A stretch of DNA of 6,032 nucleotides from positions 1 to 6,032 of the forward strand of contig JARDZH010000148.1 in the NCBI GenBank assembly GCA_029240955.1. The letters are read 5' to 3'. The DNA comes from Pseudomonas sp. (GTDB lineage Bacteria > Pseudomonadota > Gammaproteobacteria > Pseudomonadales > Pseudomonadaceae). The notes under the pieces were generated by a model. That model saw only the letters and a list, made by a program, of their open reading frames with translations. It was not told where the DNA came from and searched no databases. Within the stretch, counting starts at the first letter, position 1; the number at the start of each line of letters is the position of its first letter. Shown here in pieces: positions 1-5,014 of this stretch. The position numbers and the translations under genes are program-made.

Positions 1-602
1 ACGTCGACGTAGATCGGGTCCAGCTGCTGGATGGTCGCCATTTCAGTGGTCTGACCGCTGGTCACCAGTGCACCTTCGGTCACGCTCGAACGGCCGATGC
101 GGCCGGAGATCGGCGCCAGGACGCGGGTATAGCGAAGGTTGATCTGAGCGGTCTGCAGTGCGGATTGAGCTTCCTGAGTGGAGGCCAGTGCGGTGTCGTA
201 TTCCTGGCGGCTTACGGCCTGCTCATTGACCAGCTGCTTGTAGCGATCGGACATCGACTTGGCAGACTGCAGCGTCGCCTTGGCGCTGTTGGCGGTCGCT
301 TCGTACATCGCAGGATCGATCTGATACAGCTGCTGACCGGCCTTCACATCGGCGCCTTCCTTGAAAAGGCGCTTGAGAATGATGCCATCGACCTGCGGAC
401 GCACTTCGGCGACGCGGAAAGCGGTGGTCCTGCCTGGCAGCTCGGTCGTCAACGTATACGGTTGAGCTTTCAGAGTGACAACGCCGACCTCGGGTTTCTG
501 GGCGGGCGGCGGTGCCGCGTCTTCCTTCTTGCCGCAGCCGCTGAGCATGGAGGCCAGGGCGACGGCAGTGACCAGGACGGTAACAGCTGGCTTGAATTGC
601 AT
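1..602 (-). CDS. mexA: MexA/TtgA-type RND efflux periplasmic adaptor lipoprotein (5' part, cut by window edge)
   Basis: Membrane fusion protein of a MexAB-OprM/TtgABC-type tripartite multidrug pump; it bridges the inner-membrane RND transporter and the outer-membrane channel. About 200 N-terminal residues are present; the rest lies left of base 1. The start is an ATG at 602-600, with AGAGGA five bases upstream (complement of 608-613). The N-terminus is a lipoprotein signal: a basic end, a hydrophobic stretch and the lipobox LSGC, with Cys23 as the acylated residue. Then come the strand pair around TELPGRT, the first lipoyl half (VRPQVDGIILKRLFKEGADV), a hairpin helix (YKQLVNEQAVSRQEY) and the second lipoyl half (RYTRVLAPISGRIGRSSVTEG), ending in LDPIYVDV. 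These match MexA and TtgA almost block by block. It is divergent from pmeR and should be repressed by it. The family call is firm; the symbol follows P. syringae usage. Confidence 0.95.
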   Translation of the reverse strand, partial: MQFKPAVTVLVTAVALASMLSGCGKKEDAAPPPAQKPEVGVVTLKAQPYTLTTELPGRTTAFRVAEVRPQVDGIILKRLFKEGADVKAGQQLYQIDPAMYEATANSAKATLQSAKSMSDRYKQLVNEQAVSRQEYDTALASTQEAQSALQTAQINLRYTRVLAPISGRIGRSSVTEGALVTSGQTTEMATIQQLDPIYVD

Positions 603-674
603 GAAGATCCTCTGGGGGCAGGAGCCTGTTTACGCTTGGAAAGGGGAATGTAAAAAAATCTTTCGGCTAGATAA

Positions 675-686
675 GTAGCATGCTAA
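675..686. promoter_or_regulatory. Perfect 10-base palindrome at the predicted mexA start point (possible second operator)
   Basis: TAGCATGCTA at 676-685 is a perfect palindrome, just downstream of the mexA -10 box and about where transcription should start. It lies outside the PmeR operator. Extended on the minus strand as TTAGCATGCTAC it matches the enteric SlyA consensus TTAGCAAGCTAA at 10 of 12 positions. A MarR-type repressor here would block mexA independently of PmeR. This role is speculative; a short palindrome can occur by chance. Confidence 0.3.
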
Positions 687-688
687 TG

Positions 689-718
689 AATATACTTACA
701 TTCATGGCTGTTTGTAAA
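689..718 (-). promoter_or_regulatory. Predicted sigma-70 promoter of mexA, overlapping the PmeR operator
   Basis: Read on the minus strand there is a -35 box TTTACA (complement of 713-718), an 18-base spacer and a -10 box TATATT (complement of 689-694). Transcription would start near 682, giving a leader of about 80 bases before the mexA ATG. Both boxes lie in or beside the PmeR operator, so bound repressor would block RNA polymerase directly, as described for ttgABC in P. putida. The position is predicted from sequence only. Confidence 0.7.
693..718. promoter_or_regulatory. PmeR/TtgR-type operator in the mexA-pmeR divergent region
   Basis: An imperfect inverted repeat with outer arms TTACA (696-700) and TGTAA (713-717) separated by 12 bases. 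On the minus strand it reads TTTACAAACAGCC followed by ATGAATGTAAGTA. From memory this is the TtgR operator of P. putida with essentially one change (AACAACC there, AACAGCC here). The site lies between the divergent genes, so one repressor dimer pair can control both mexA and pmeR. Strong conservation of the operator fits the near identity of the DNA-binding domain of the adjacent regulator. Confidence 0.88.
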
Positions 719-853
719 CACCTCATAAAGCGTTCGGCCACTATGAGGACAGCCGGAGATTGATTCGGGACAAGGCACTACAAAAGCCGCCCGGTAACCT
801 TTGCAGACGGCCGGTTCACCAGCCTGACGCATGTTTTTTGAGGTTTTATTGCC

Positions 854-1507
854 ATGGTTCGTCGCACCAAAGAGGAAGCTCAGGTCACCCGTGCCCAGAT
901 TCTGGAAGCTGCAGAGCAGGCTTTCTATGAACGAGGCGTTGCCCGAACGACTCTGGCGGACATCGCGACCCTGGCGGGCGTGACCCGCGGCGCTATCTAT
1001 TGGCACTTCAATAACAAAGGGGACCTGGTGCAGGCGATGCTCGACAGCCTGCAGGAACCGCTTGAAGAGATGGCGAAAGCGAGCGAAAGCGAGGACGAGG
1101 AAGACCCGCTTGGTTGCATGAAAAAATTGCTCGTTCATTTGTTTCATGAAGTTGCGCTGGATCCGAAAACCCGTCGCATCAATGAAATCCTTTTCCATAA
1201 ATGCGAATTCACGGACGAAATGTGTGATTTCCGGCGTCAGCGTCAGGCCAACGTCGTCGAGTGCCATGACAGGATCGGGCTCGCGCTGAGCAATGCGGTT
1301 CGCCGTGGGCAGTTGCCTGCCGGACTGGACACCGCGCGTGCCTCGATATGCCTGTTTTCCTACATCAACGGCATCCTGGATCAGTGGTTGCTGGTCCCCG
1401 AGCGTTTCTCGTTGTTCGATGAAGCCGAGCGGCTGGTCGACGTGTGCATGGAAATGCTGCGTCTGAGCCCCACACTCTTGGTGCGTGAGACCTCATCCCC
1501 CCAATAA
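854..1507 (+). CDS. pmeR: TetR-family repressor of the MexAB-OprM-type pump (PmeR/TtgR orthologue)
   Basis: Ligand-responsive repressor of the divergent efflux operon and probably of itself. At 217 residues it is close to TtgR (210) and aligns without gaps over nearly its whole length. The TetR_N helix-turn-helix spans about residues 13-58, with the recognition region [20 protein letters not shown] and the conserved NNK turn. The C-terminal ligand domain (about 80-205) holds the landmarks [27 protein letters not shown] and NAVRRGQLP. The ATG at 854 is chosen because [10 protein letters not shown] matches the TtgR N-terminus; a GAGG lies ten bases upstream, rather far. Pocket positions known in TtgR are partly changed: N110, C137 and F168 are kept, but H67 is Q, H114 is F, D172 is N and R176 is D. 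In P. syringae this protein is reported as PmeR and responds to flavonoids (from memory). Confidence 0.94.
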   Translation: MVRRTKEEAQVTRAQILEAAEQAFYERGVARTTLADIATLAGVTRGAIYWHFNNKGDLVQAMLDSLQEPLEEMAKASESEDEEDPLGCMKKLLVHLFHEVALDPKTRRINEILFHKCEFTDEMCDFRRQRQANVVECHDRIGLALSNAVRRGQLPAGLDTARASICLFSYINGILDQWLLVPERFSLFDEAERLVDVCMEMLRLSPTLLVRETSSPQ

Positions 1508-1524
1508 GCGCATTTGTGCAAGCC

Positions 1525-1543
1525 GGTAGGTATATAGCCTACC
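1525..1543 (+). terminator. Possible weak terminator or stem-loop after pmeR
   Basis: GGTAGG (1525-1530) and CCTACC (1538-1543) form a perfect six-base stem around a seven-base AT-rich loop, 18 bases past the pmeR stop codon. No run of T follows, so it is not a classical intrinsic terminator. It could equally be a protein-binding inverted repeat. Confidence 0.3.
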
Positions 1544-1673
1544 CCGATGGCTGCGCAATATTTAACTGCAGTCGGGCCGACGACACATAACGGTTTTACT
1601 CAGTGTTTACCTTTTGTGCGGCAATCGGTCGCACTTTGCGGAGCGCTCAGAGCCGAGCAGCAGCCCCGCGTCT

Positions 1674-1692
1674 GTAGGACCTCAAGTAGGAC
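1674..1692. repeat. Direct repeat GTAGGAC x2, 12-base period
   Basis: GTAGGAC occurs at 1674-1680 and 1686-1692. The 12-base period puts both on roughly the same helical face. A third copy, within TGTAGGACAA, is at 4918-4924 in another intergenic region. Such an arrangement fits tandem half-sites for a response regulator or similar factor, but no known box is claimed. Confidence 0.35.
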
Positions 1693-1740
1693 ATTTCTCG
1701 ATACATGTAGCTGATTTCCCAAAGTAATTTGCGTGTATTG

Positions 1741-1752
1741 CTAGCTTGCCAA
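1741..1752. promoter_or_regulatory. SlyA-like sequence upstream of the leader ORF and immunity gene
   Basis: On the minus strand this reads TTGGCAAGCTAG, 10 of 12 matches to the SlyA consensus TTAGCAAGCTAA. It lies about 50 bases upstream of the possible leader-ORF start at 1803. Two similar sequences lie at 675-686 and 4635-4646. The match alone is weak. Confidence 0.22.
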
Positions 1753-1770
1753 ACTCCCTTCACTCTTCGG

Positions 1771-1798
1771 CCCTTGATCAACGACAAGGGAAGGAAGG
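1771..1798 (+). promoter_or_regulatory. Hairpin beside a strong ribosome binding site
   Basis: CCCTTG (1771-1776) and CAAGGG (1785-1790) form a six-base stem with an eight-base loop. The purine-rich Shine-Dalgarno AAGGAAGG (1791-1798) follows at once, four bases before the ATG at 1803. The ribosome site is unusually strong for this window and is the main argument that the 43-codon ORF is translated. The stem could modulate access to it. Confidence 0.4.
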
Positions 1799-1802
1799 CT
1801 GC

Positions 1803-1934
1803 ATGTTTTCGCGGGATCTTGCGCCTGAGGGCCTGGCTGTCCGAAATACCGGAGCGAGCGACTTGGGCAGGGACGTTTCTTACCGCTCAAGCCTTCTGAT
1901 CGCACCCGATGCGCAGAGGCGGCCCAATGTTTGA
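1803..1934 (+). CDS. Possible 43-residue leader peptide or effector remnant overlapping the immunity gene
   Basis: The ATG at 1803 has AAGGAAGG four bases upstream, the best ribosome site in the region. The 43-codon frame ends at TGA 1932-1934, so its end overlaps the first eight bases of the next gene (ATG at 1927). Such overlap usually means translational coupling. The peptide starts MFSRDLAPEGLAV and ends DAQRRPNV; it has no signal sequence, membrane span or motif I recognise. Third positions are only moderately GC-rich. It could be a leader peptide, the degraded C-terminus of a lost toxin (effector and immunity genes often overlap this way), or untranslated. The frame runs a little further upstream to a stop at 1725, with no better start. 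Confidence 0.35.
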   Translation: MFSRDLAPEGLAVRNTGASDLGRDVSYRSSLLIAPDAQRRPNV

Positions 1935-3060
1935 CTCCTCCGTCTGTCCCGCGCAGGCACTGGCCCGTCTGGCCGACAAGGCCGGGCAGATCCGCGTCGA
2001 CGCACCGTCTGGCGTTCCGGTGGTGCGACTTGGGCTCATTACCACCTTGTACTTCAGGCAAGGTCACACGCTCGAAGTCAAAAAGCGGGTCGAGGCATGC
2101 TTTGCCAAGTTCTATGCGACCTTCAAGCCGGTACTCAGATGGCAACTCTACAAAAGGATGCGGCGCCTCACTCCGTCGGGGTTCGCTTCGTGCAGGCGTC
2201 AGATTTTGCAGAGTCCCGCGACCGACCAGTTCGTCTGGTCAGTCGCCAGCGAGACTCAGGCCGAAGTAGCGACCCACAGCCTGTTCGTGATGAACACATC
2301 GCTCAGTCAGGCCGACAATGACCGTTCATGCCTGAAGATGGTGTTGCCGTGGAGTTATCTGGCCGAGCCTGACGGTCTGAAAAACTACGAAGGCTGGATC
2401 CGCTACCTGAGCAGCCAAGTGCATGCCGAGCACGGCTTCGGCGGGCTGGCGTGCATCCTGCCCAGTGACGGCCACCATTATCTGCCCTGGGAATATCGCC
2501 TCGCCCAGCAGTACATCGGGCTGATGGTCGACCCGGGTCCCCATATAGAAAGCTTGCGGCTGCTGGACCGTATCAAGGGCGTGAGCTGGTACACGGTGCT
2601 CGGCGAAGCCTTTGTCCGACGGCTTGGCGGTAGCGATCAGATGCGGGGCAAGCTCAGCCAGTACAGCGATGTCGTGTTCCAGGCCTACGAGCACGGACTG
2701 CTGATTCGCGCCGGCGTTGTGCCGGAGCTGGGGGCGGAAGGCGAGGAACCGGCGAGGGCTTATGTGGCCGTCAACCGGCTGATCAAACCGGTTCGCCTGC
2801 AGGACACCGGCAACCTTCACCCTTATCTGGCGCCAGGGCTTGGATTTACCGAAGAAACCACCGCGCAGTGGTATGCACGATTCGACGAAAAACCGGTGCC
2901 GCCCACCGACGCCGGAGCGCCGTGCCCCAAGTCGGGCTACTGGTTCAGCAGCGCTCAGATTCGCTCGCGGCGATTTTTCCGGGAAGGAGAAATCATGCCC
3001 ACCTTCGAACACATCAGGTGTAAACGGACGCAGTGGTTCTGGGGCGAACAGCAAGACTGA
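1927..3060 (+). CDS. DUF3396 / type VI secretion immunity-family protein
   Basis: Probable immunity protein that would neutralise a type VI secretion toxin; the target is unknown. The 377-residue product shows the DUF3396 (TsiV-like) layout: the N-terminal strand GLITTLYFR (36-44), then VEACFAKFYATF, the central block from HGFGGLACILP (169-179) through YRLAQQYIGLMVD (190-202), then VSWYTVLGEAFVRRLGG (219-235), LLIRAGVVPELG (258-269) and NRLIKPVRL (283-291). A C-terminal segment has CPKSGYW (333-339), RRFFREGEIMP (348-358) and QWFWG, a pattern I associate with polymorphic-toxin immunity proteins. No signal peptide or membrane span is evident, so it is probably cytoplasmic. The ATG at 1927 is preferred over 1909 because AGAGG lies seven bases upstream; 1909 has no ribosome site. 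No toxin, VgrG, PAAR or Hcp gene is in the window, so it looks orphaned. Family call fairly sure; function inferred. Confidence 0.82.
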   Translation: MFDSSVCPAQALARLADKAGQIRVDAPSGVPVVRLGLITTLYFRQGHTLEVKKRVEACFAKFYATFKPVLRWQLYKRMRRLTPSGFASCRRQILQSPATDQFVWSVASETQAEVATHSLFVMNTSLSQADNDRSCLKMVLPWSYLAEPDGLKNYEGWIRYLSSQVHAEHGFGGLACILPSDGHHYLPWEYRLAQQYIGLMVDPGPHIESLRLLDRIKGVSWYTVLGEAFVRRLGGSDQMRGKLSQYSDVVFQAYEHGLLIRAGVVPELGAEGEEPARAYVAVNRLIKPVRLQDTGNLHPYLAPGLGFTEETTAQWYARFDEKPVPPTDAGAPCPKSGYWFSSAQIRSRRFFREGEIMPTFEHIRCKRTQWFWGEQQD

Positions 3061-3072
3061 CCGAGCGCGGCG

Positions 3073-4569
3073 TCATTCTCGACCTCGCAGCAAGTTGTTG
3101 GGCATGGTCGACGCCGCCGCGAGCCCCAGCAGAGAAACGGCAGCGCTGATCATCAGCAAGTGACGGAAGGTCAGCGCCAGCTCGGCACGCAGCGATTCGA
3201 GCGCAGGACCGCTGGCGGCATTAAGACTGTCGAGCAACACGTTGCCTGATGAGCCTTCACCGCCCAAGGCGCCGGGGCTCAACTGACCGACCCCTGTGTG
3301 TTGGAGCATCGCCAGCAGCAGGGCCGACATGATCGCCACACCAACGGCGCCGCCCAGTGAGCGGAACAGGTTGGTCGTACTGGTAGCAACGCCCATGTCC
3401 TTGATCGCCACCGAGTTTTGCGTGCCCACCAGCGATGTCGGAAATTGCATGCCGGTGGCGATTCCGGTGAGGACCATGAACAGGCTCATGAGCGCCAGCG
3501 AATCGGCCGGCGTGAACGCCATCGCCAGAATCGCGACGGGCATCAGCAGCGCACCGCCGAGAATCAACGGTTTGTAACGACCGGTAATGGCTGTTCGTCG
3601 GCCAGCAAAATAGGCGCCCATCGGCATGCCGATCGCCAGCGGTAGCAGATGCAGCGCCGCGCTGTCCGAGCCGCCACCGGTGACCGTCTGATAACGCAGC
3701 GGCATCAACACGATCAGCGAGATGGCCTGGAAACTGGTGAAAAAAACCGTGCACCAGCACAGCACTGCGCTGCGATTGGTGAACAAGTGCATGGGCAACA
3801 ACGGCTCCGACGCGCGACGCTCGTGCCAGACGAACAGCGCAAGTGCCAGAACGGCAATGCCCAGCAGCGTTTGCACAGTACGATCACCGAGGCTGTGACC
3901 CTGGCCGATCTCTGTGATACCCAGCAGCAGAGCGGTCAGGCCGATGATCATCAGCACCGTACCCAGATAATCGATGATCGGTTTGCGCTGCGGGACCGGC
4001 AGGCCGGTGAGTGTGCGGTGGGCGATGACCAGCGCGGCAACGCCCAGCGGCAGATTGATCAGAAATACCCAACGCCACGACAGATACTCAGTCATCAGCC
4101 CGCCCAGCACAGGGCCTGCCACACTGGCGGCCGCATACATGCTGCTGAAATAACCTTGATAACGACCGCGTTCGCGTGGCGGGACGATGTCGGCAATGAT
4201 CGCCTGGCTCAACGAAACCATGCCGCCGGCGCCTATCCCCTGAAGGACGCGCGCCAGAATCAGCTGCTCCATACTCTGCGCCAGGCCGCAGAACAGCGAA
4301 GCGAGGGTAAAGACGCCGAGACCGAACAGCATCAGCTTGCGGCGTCCGTACAGATCGCCGAGTTTGCCGTAGATGGGCACCGCGACGGTCAGCGCGACCA
4401 TGTAGGCTGAAATGACCCAGGCCAGCAGGTCCACATCCTTGAACTGCGCGGAAATGGCAGGCATCGAAACCGCGACAATGGTCTGGTCCAGCGCGCTGAG
4501 AAAGACCGCCATCATCAAGGCGACGAGGATGCTGCGAATCGAAGGCGGCGTTTGAGTAAGACTGGTCAA
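3073..4569 (-). CDS. DHA2-type (14-helix) MFS multidrug transporter
   Basis: Inner-membrane proton-coupled exporter of the EmrB/QacA type, probably expelling toxic small molecules; the substrate cannot be read from sequence. With a TTG start at 4569 it has 498 residues, usual for DHA2 members. Family motifs in order: D1 LDQTIVAVSMP (27-37) in helix 1; motif A GKLGDLYGRRK (68-78) between helices 2 and 3; motif B LARVLQGIGAG with Arg107 in helix 4; motif C ASVAGPVLGG (148-157) in helix 5, typical of drug/proton antiporters; then WRWVFLINLPLG. A long outward loop (GGEGSSGN...LESLRAELA) precedes the last helix. The TTG start has CAGG seven bases upstream; a GTG ten codons earlier (4599) is possible but lacks a good ribosome site. 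It converges on the immunity gene with a 12-base gap and no terminator. No EmrA-like partner is adjacent. Confidence 0.92.
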   Translation of the reverse strand: MTSLTQTPPSIRSILVALMMAVFLSALDQTIVAVSMPAISAQFKDVDLLAWVISAYMVALTVAVPIYGKLGDLYGRRKLMLFGLGVFTLASLFCGLAQSMEQLILARVLQGIGAGGMVSLSQAIIADIVPPRERGRYQGYFSSMYAAASVAGPVLGGLMTEYLSWRWVFLINLPLGVAALVIAHRTLTGLPVPQRKPIIDYLGTVLMIIGLTALLLGITEIGQGHSLGDRTVQTLLGIAVLALALFVWHERRASEPLLPMHLFTNRSAVLCWCTVFFTSFQAISLIVLMPLRYQTVTGGGSDSAALHLLPLAIGMPMGAYFAGRRTAITGRYKPLILGGALLMPVAILAMAFTPADSLALMSLFMVLTGIATGMQFPTSLVGTQNSVAIKDMGVATSTTNLFRSLGGAVGVAIMSALLLAMLQHTGVGQLSPGALGGEGSSGNVLLDSLNAASGPALESLRAELALTFRHLLMISAAVSLLGLAAASTMPNNLLRGRE

Positions 4570-4605
4570 GACGGAACCTGAAGGCAGGATTGGACCCACC
4601 CGGGC

Positions 4606-4623
4606 GGGCAGGAGAGTCTGCCC
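4606..4623 (-). promoter_or_regulatory. Small hairpin in the upstream leader of the MFS gene
   Basis: GGGCAG (4606-4611) and CTGCCC (4618-4623) form a six-base GC-rich stem with a six-base loop, 37 bases before the TTG start of the transporter. If transcription starts upstream it would be in the 5' leader. No further attenuator or riboswitch architecture was recognised. Confidence 0.25.
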
Positions 4624-4632
4624 AGTCTAGTC

Positions 4633-4655
4633 CGATAGCTTGCTAATCGATAGCT
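4633..4655. promoter_or_regulatory. Repeat-rich candidate operator upstream of the MFS gene
   Basis: CGATAGCT is repeated at 4633-4640 and 4648-4655 (15-base period). Between and overlapping them is TAGCTTGCTA (4636-4645), an inverted repeat with four-base arms. On the minus strand 4646-4635 reads TTAGCAAGCTAT, matching the SlyA consensus TTAGCAAGCTAA at 11 of 12 positions. Its position 66 bases upstream of the transporter start fits control by a MarR-type repressor. A possible -10 (TAGACT, complement of 4624-4629) follows, without a good -35. No MarR gene is in the window. Confidence 0.4.
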
Positions 4656-4695
4656 GCCTTCACATGAAATCGAAGCGTTGATTGCAGCGCAAAGG

Positions 4696-4866
4696 TCATC
4701 GCAAGGCGCTGAATGTGGAGTTGACCGGTACGCAGTGACCGATCGTGCAGAAGGCAGTCTGCGGTGCCTGACGAATCATTTCAACCCGCCATGCGCCGGC
4801 AGCGTAAAGCGCGACGACGGCGATGATACCGACTGCTGCCATGCATCTTCTGGTCCTGACTTTCAT
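4696..4866 (-). CDS. Small single-span membrane protein with a CX4C motif, unknown function
   Basis: A 56-residue protein. The ATG at 4866 is chosen because GGAGG lies five bases upstream; an in-frame GTG at 4878 overlaps that ribosome site and is unlikely. The N-terminus is basic (MKVRTRR), followed by one hydrophobic helix (about residues 9-26: MAAVGIIAVVALYAAGAW), then a short tail with two cysteines, FCTIGHC (Cys40 and Cys45). By the positive-inside rule the tail should face the periplasm, where the cysteines could form a disulfide or bind a ligand. It could be a signal anchor or, less likely, a cleaved signal peptide. It lies 126 bases upstream of the MFS gene on the same strand, but the putative operator between them argues for separate control. 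I do not recognise the family. Confidence 0.65.
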   Translation of the reverse strand: MKVRTRRCMAAVGIIAVVALYAAGAWRVEMIRQAPQTAFCTIGHCVPVNSTFSALR

Positions 4867-5014
4867 GACACCCTCCACGTTACGACTACGGAGCAGTTAC
4901 AAAGGCCTAATGAAAGTGTAGGACAACCTTTTACTCCATGTGGGAATTCTCCAGGGCCTGGCATAGAATCCAGCCCTCCATTCGCCACAGCCCTATCCGC
5001 CAAGGAGCAACGAC

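Larger units (their letters stand above)
1508..1926. other. 419-base gap between pmeR and the immunity-family gene
   Basis: No recognisable gene apart from the possible leader ORF at 1803-1934. In order it holds: a small hairpin 18 bases past the pmeR stop (1525-1543); a GTGCG/CGCAC inverted repeat (about 1617-1635); a 12-base-period direct repeat of GTAGGAC (1674-1680 and 1686-1692); a SlyA-like sequence (1741-1752); and a hairpin next to a strong ribosome binding site (1771-1798). The first half is AT-richer than the flanking genes, with stops in all frames. No convincing sigma-70 promoter and no insertion-sequence ends were seen. Confidence 0.6.

Noticed and set aside
165..653. 162-codon plus-strand frame opposite mexA
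   Set aside because: The minus strand encodes an unmistakable MexA with lipobox and lipoyl motifs; the plus frame has no recognisable domain or ribosome site.
701..729. pmeR promoter with -35 TTCATG and -10 CATAAA
   Set aside because: Both boxes are poor matches; a pmeR promoter must exist in the gap but this position is not supported well enough to list.
683..1267. 194-codon open frame on the minus strand over pmeR and the operator region
   Set aside because: It is antisense to the well-supported pmeR gene, shows no domain, and would run through the operator; it is a by-product of GC-rich coding sequence.
1508..1802. Possible insertion-sequence remnant or mobile-element junction in the pmeR-immunity gap
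   Set aside because: No terminal inverted repeats, target duplication or transposase fragment could be found by eye.
1909..1911. Upstream ATG for the immunity-family gene
   Set aside because: It lacks a ribosome site, whereas ATG 1927 has AGAGG seven bases upstream; the extra six residues (MRRGGP) look non-native.
1741..2145. 134-codon minus-strand frame spanning the gap and the start of the immunity gene
   Set aside because: No ribosome site or domain, and it is antisense to conserved DUF3396 sequence; tested as a possible toxin gene but nothing toxin-like was seen.
2326..3054. 242-codon minus-strand frame opposite the immunity gene
   Set aside because: Antisense shadow; composition is rich in Arg, Gln and Ala without motifs, while the plus strand matches a known family throughout.
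3649..4410. 253-codon plus-strand frame opposite the MFS gene
   Set aside because: The product is a low-complexity Gln/Arg/His/Asp-rich string typical of the reverse of a membrane-protein gene.
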